Both the position numbers and the translations under genes were made by a program. Of a stretch of 5,606 bases of DNA, positions 5,584 through 5,606 are shown one piece after another (the first letter of the stretch is position 1; each line of letters starts with the position of its first letter). The notes below the pieces were generated by a model. The model saw only the letters and a program-made list of their open reading frames with translations, did not search any database and was not told the DNA's origin. The DNA is from Actinomycetes bacterium. Its GTDB lineage: Bacteria; Actinomycetota; Acidimicrobiia; Acidimicrobiales; Acidimicrobiaceae. The stretch lies in the NCBI GenBank assembly GCA_021790855.1, contig JAJYFP010000051.1, forward strand, positions 1 to 5,606, given 5' to 3'.

Positions 5584-5606
5584 ACTTTAAAGCAGTGCTA
5601 AGCTGC

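Noticed and set aside
1..5606. CRISPR array, tRNA, rRNA, insertion sequence, toxin-antitoxin or defence system
   Set aside because: I found no regularly spaced direct repeats, tRNA cloverleaf, transposase or terminal repeats. All sizeable coding regions are housekeeping or envelope genes, and the non-coding gaps are about 130 bp or less.

Overview
The window looks like an ordinary bacterial chromosome segment. It has six protein genes in two divergent groups and no RNA genes, mobile elements or CRISPR arrays that I can see. Several proteins resemble actinobacterial family members: HtpX with an RFKTDKGLVARMGL-type N-terminus, its PspAB-like neighbour, and the GlcD-type dehydrogenase with the ATNAGGLCCVKYGVT motif. 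By eye the GC content is only mid-to-high 40s percent, low for Actinobacteria. A lower-GC lineage such as Acidimicrobiia (Acidithrix-like) would fit, but this is a guess from memory and not a demonstrated assignment.

Leftward group (minus strand, about 2476 down to the left edge): htpX, a membrane zinc metalloprotease; then 45 bp later a gene for a PspAB-like protein; then 87 bp later a two-helix K+ channel with a cytoplasmic RCK/TrkA-N domain. The channel gene runs off the left edge. Together they look like an envelope quality-control and stress set. The 5' end of the channel gene is odd: a perfect Shine-Dalgarno sequence has no properly spaced start codon in the channel's frame.

Divergent spacer (about 2477-2584): it carries a nested 35-nt inverted repeat immediately upstream of htpX, next to a -10-like hexamer, and a clear ribosome binding site for cmk.

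Rightward group (plus strand): cmk (cytidylate kinase), overlapping by 4 nt with plsC (1-acylglycerol-3-phosphate acyltransferase). After a 95-bp gap comes a standalone GlcD/D-lactate dehydrogenase-type flavoprotein. cmk supplies CDP/CTP nucleotides, which feed CDP-diacylglycerol, and plsC makes phosphatidic acid, so the coupled pair fits phospholipid synthesis. The kinase seems to lack most of the LID segment usual in bacterial CMKs. The last 126 bp hold no gene, only an 11-bp inverted repeat.

I found no clearly new system. The points most worth checking are the short-LID kinase, the broken-looking start of the channel gene, the nested palindrome upstream of htpX, and the htpX-pspAB-channel linkage.
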